Positions 61,749-64,000 of a stretch of DNA of 64,000 nt are shown here, one piece after another. Source of the stretch: Hyperoplus lanceolatus (taxonomy: Eukaryota > Chordata > Actinopteri > Uranoscopiformes > Ammodytidae); assembly GCA_026929865.2 (NCBI GenBank), contig CM049416.1, positions 12,849,501 to 12,913,500 on the forward strand, in the 5' to 3' direction. Position 1 is the first letter of the stretch; every line of letters starts with the position of its first letter. Made by a program: the position numbers and the translations under genes. The notes beneath the pieces were generated by a model that saw only the letters and a program-made list of their open reading frames with translations, did not search any database and was not told the origin of the DNA.

Positions 61749-64000
61749 GTAGGGCCTCTCCCTTTAAATAAATAAGAATCATCTTTTTGAGCTACTTGCT
61801 TTTTATACAGAATATCATGGTCAATCTGTTAAGTATTGGTGATGGTGCTCACCTTATTCATTATTATATCCATTGACCAGGTTAGACATTGAGATTAAAA
61901 TCTCTTTTACGAGAGATTCCTGGCCAAGATGGACAGCAGTACACCGTTACAACATAACACACAAGACAAAACGCAAGTTCAATACTAAGTGCAATTCTAA
62001 AAAATACATTATCATTTTTGGCTATACATTCTCAATTTCCAATGGAGTCCGACTTCTCTTAGTGCACATACAACTTAGTGCAAAGTAATCTATTCCCAAA
62101 AAGCAATGATCTGTAAGAGGTTGTATGGTTTTTTGTCTTTGTTTTTCTTTATTAGAGAGTGTACCGTAGAGAGATGACAGGATATTTGGGAAGGAAGAGG
62201 AGGGGAACAGGCTTAGGCTACTGGAACACTGAAATGACAACAATATACAAATCATATGTCCAAATAAAAAACACAGTATTTCCATGTTTGGAACTTAGTT
62301 TTTAATAGTAGGTTTTTCTTTTTTAAGTCATATTTTATTTGTAAAAGATGGATCAACGACATTAATTGTGTGCCTTGTGAGTTTTATTTCACTTTCTATG
62401 TATTGACTCTTGCCTATTTGTTGAGTGAGTTTTTTATTTCCACTGGGATGGCAGGCTGTGACATTTAATTAATCCTCGTGCTATCGTATATTCAGCGTGG
62501 CGTGCACATGTACTTTGCTTTCACCCTTTAAATATACAATAAAGGGAACCGCTTTGTTCTCTGTAATTTTTTTCATTGTTCCTTTATACTGTACTTCCCG
62601 CTGGCTACGTTGCCTCGGGGGAAACAGTGGAAATGAACAGCGTTCACACCACTAAAACCTTGCCAAGACAATTCAGATCGGATCACTGTGGTCATATTCT
62701 AGAATTGATTTATTGTATTATAACTTTATTATCTTGGTCTCGAAATCTAAACCTCATAGCAAACTGTCTTTCCACTGTGTTTGTTTAGCCAGATATTTAA
62801 CATGCACTTAACACAAATTAGGAAACACTGAGACTTAGATCATTCCAAAGTTCGTTGTTTTTTTACTACTCTTTGGTAATGCTTGGAAATACAGTAGATC
62901 CAAACACAGACTGTTACATGCAGCAGTGTTGCAGTTGTAACCCTTAAGTGGTTATGAAATGCTGACATGTTGCCTGGTGGAGGCTTAATGAAAATTAATT
63001 CACTTCACAATATTTTTAAATGGTAAAGGCTGGAAAATAATAACAATTGGCACAAGAATGATCTGCAATTGGGGAAAAGGGTAATTATTGTGTGTTTGAG
63101 TGCAGGCCCTATAGGATTTAACTTCCTGCTATGATAGATAGGGGATATGTTGTGAATGGAGGTAATGTGTGTAGGCAGACTACATACCCTACAACTCAGA
63201 CAGAGCTCATGAGCTTCTTCGCCACAGATCCACTGGGAATGAGGCAATTCCTCCCACACAATCATCCCCCAAAGCAAGTTAAATCCAGCCAGGGATGAGA
63301 GAGAGATGCAACATTCTCTATACCAGGCACTCCCTTTACTTGAGTCTTTTCCAGAGCTGAACCAGGGTCAGACAGAAGTGTCAAAACTTTTTTTCTCTGC
63401 CCTGAGTCTGACTGATGGGAGGGTGTGGTTCACCACAGATAGCATTTGCTAAATTGACTTTTAAATGTTTGATCAGGTTGTCAACATTTTCATGTACTTA
63501 CTGTATTTCCTGTGTGGCTTTGTCATCAGCCCTTCCAAAGTGTTAGAACTGGGCTGACACTGTAGGGTTGAGCGAAAATGTCCAAACGTGTCATGTTAAA
63601 GTTTCTATTCATTTAAAAAGACGAAGCAATTAACCAAATAACTAGTAAGTAAAAGCAGTTGGAAGAACAAGAATATTTCATAATGTTATTCTTTATCCCA
63701 GAGCATTTTGTTGAGCTTCTTTCTCTATTGTTAGAATATGGTTCATCATTTTTCAGACTGCTTTTTTTTTATTGTGTGTGCTGTTGTTTGCAGTAAAGAT
63801 GTGCAGCAGTTTGGAGAATGTACCAAGGATTGAAACCTCTTTAACACCATAGTTGATGACATGCCACCAAAAGAACCTGCTCTGACTTGCTTTGCAGTGT
63901 CCTCATTCCTGGCCTCTATGCGCAGTGTAAATAATCGCAATGTTATGGAAACGGAAAATGGCCACGTAAAATACGCTGTTGTCAACTGTACAATTTGCTT
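61749..64000 (+). other. ano6 intron 3 (continues beyond window)
   Basis: No exon matching the next part of the anoctamin dimerisation domain and no other gene was found in these 2.25 kb. Confidence 0.6.

Overview
This is nuclear DNA from a vertebrate, almost certainly a teleost fish. Genes are split by GT-AG introns, the recognisable proteins are fish-type orthologues (asb15, kit ligand, a high-affinity choline transporter relative, ints13, ano6), and introns and spacers are full of fish-type repeats: a decayed Tc1-like element, a tRNA-derived SINE, hAT-like elements and many small elements flanked by TTAA. Exon borders were read by hand from reading frame, splice-site dinucleotides and protein similarity recalled from family knowledge. 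No alignment was run.

Layout. 1-3308 (-): 5' part of asb15, running off the left edge. 4480-9280 (+): complete kit ligand in seven coding exons, divergent from asb15. 12433-17317 (+): a seven-exon gene joining a TIN2 (TINF2)-like N-terminal domain to eleven C2H2 zinc fingers. 18701-28427 and 33406-45452: two direct copies of a segmental duplication, each with a complete eight-exon slc5a7-like gene on the minus strand (18921-23071 and 33855-38201), separated by about 5 kb of repeat-rich spacer. 43574-47368 (+): a probable small unrecognised gene whose first exon lies inside duplicated sequence. 47633-55909 (-): complete ints13 (asunder), 17 exons. 56721-61748 (+): the first three coding exons of ano6, head-to-head with ints13 and leaving the window on the right.

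The duplicated block is the most informative part. Comparing copies A and B shows which mobile elements predate duplication (Tc1-like element, SINE) and which came later with visible empty sites (hAT-like at 24380 and 27321 and a TTAA element at 26936 in A; elements at 38886 and 41346 in B). A third stretch of slc5a7 5' flank (43372-43757), abutting a truncated TTAA element, suggests that a third unit has lost its transporter gene.

The genes do not form one pathway: a ubiquitin-ligase substrate adaptor, a growth factor, a putative telomere or chromatin zinc-finger protein, choline-type Na+ cotransporters, an Integrator subunit and a membrane scramblase. The most unusual protein is the TIN2-domain/zinc-finger fusion.
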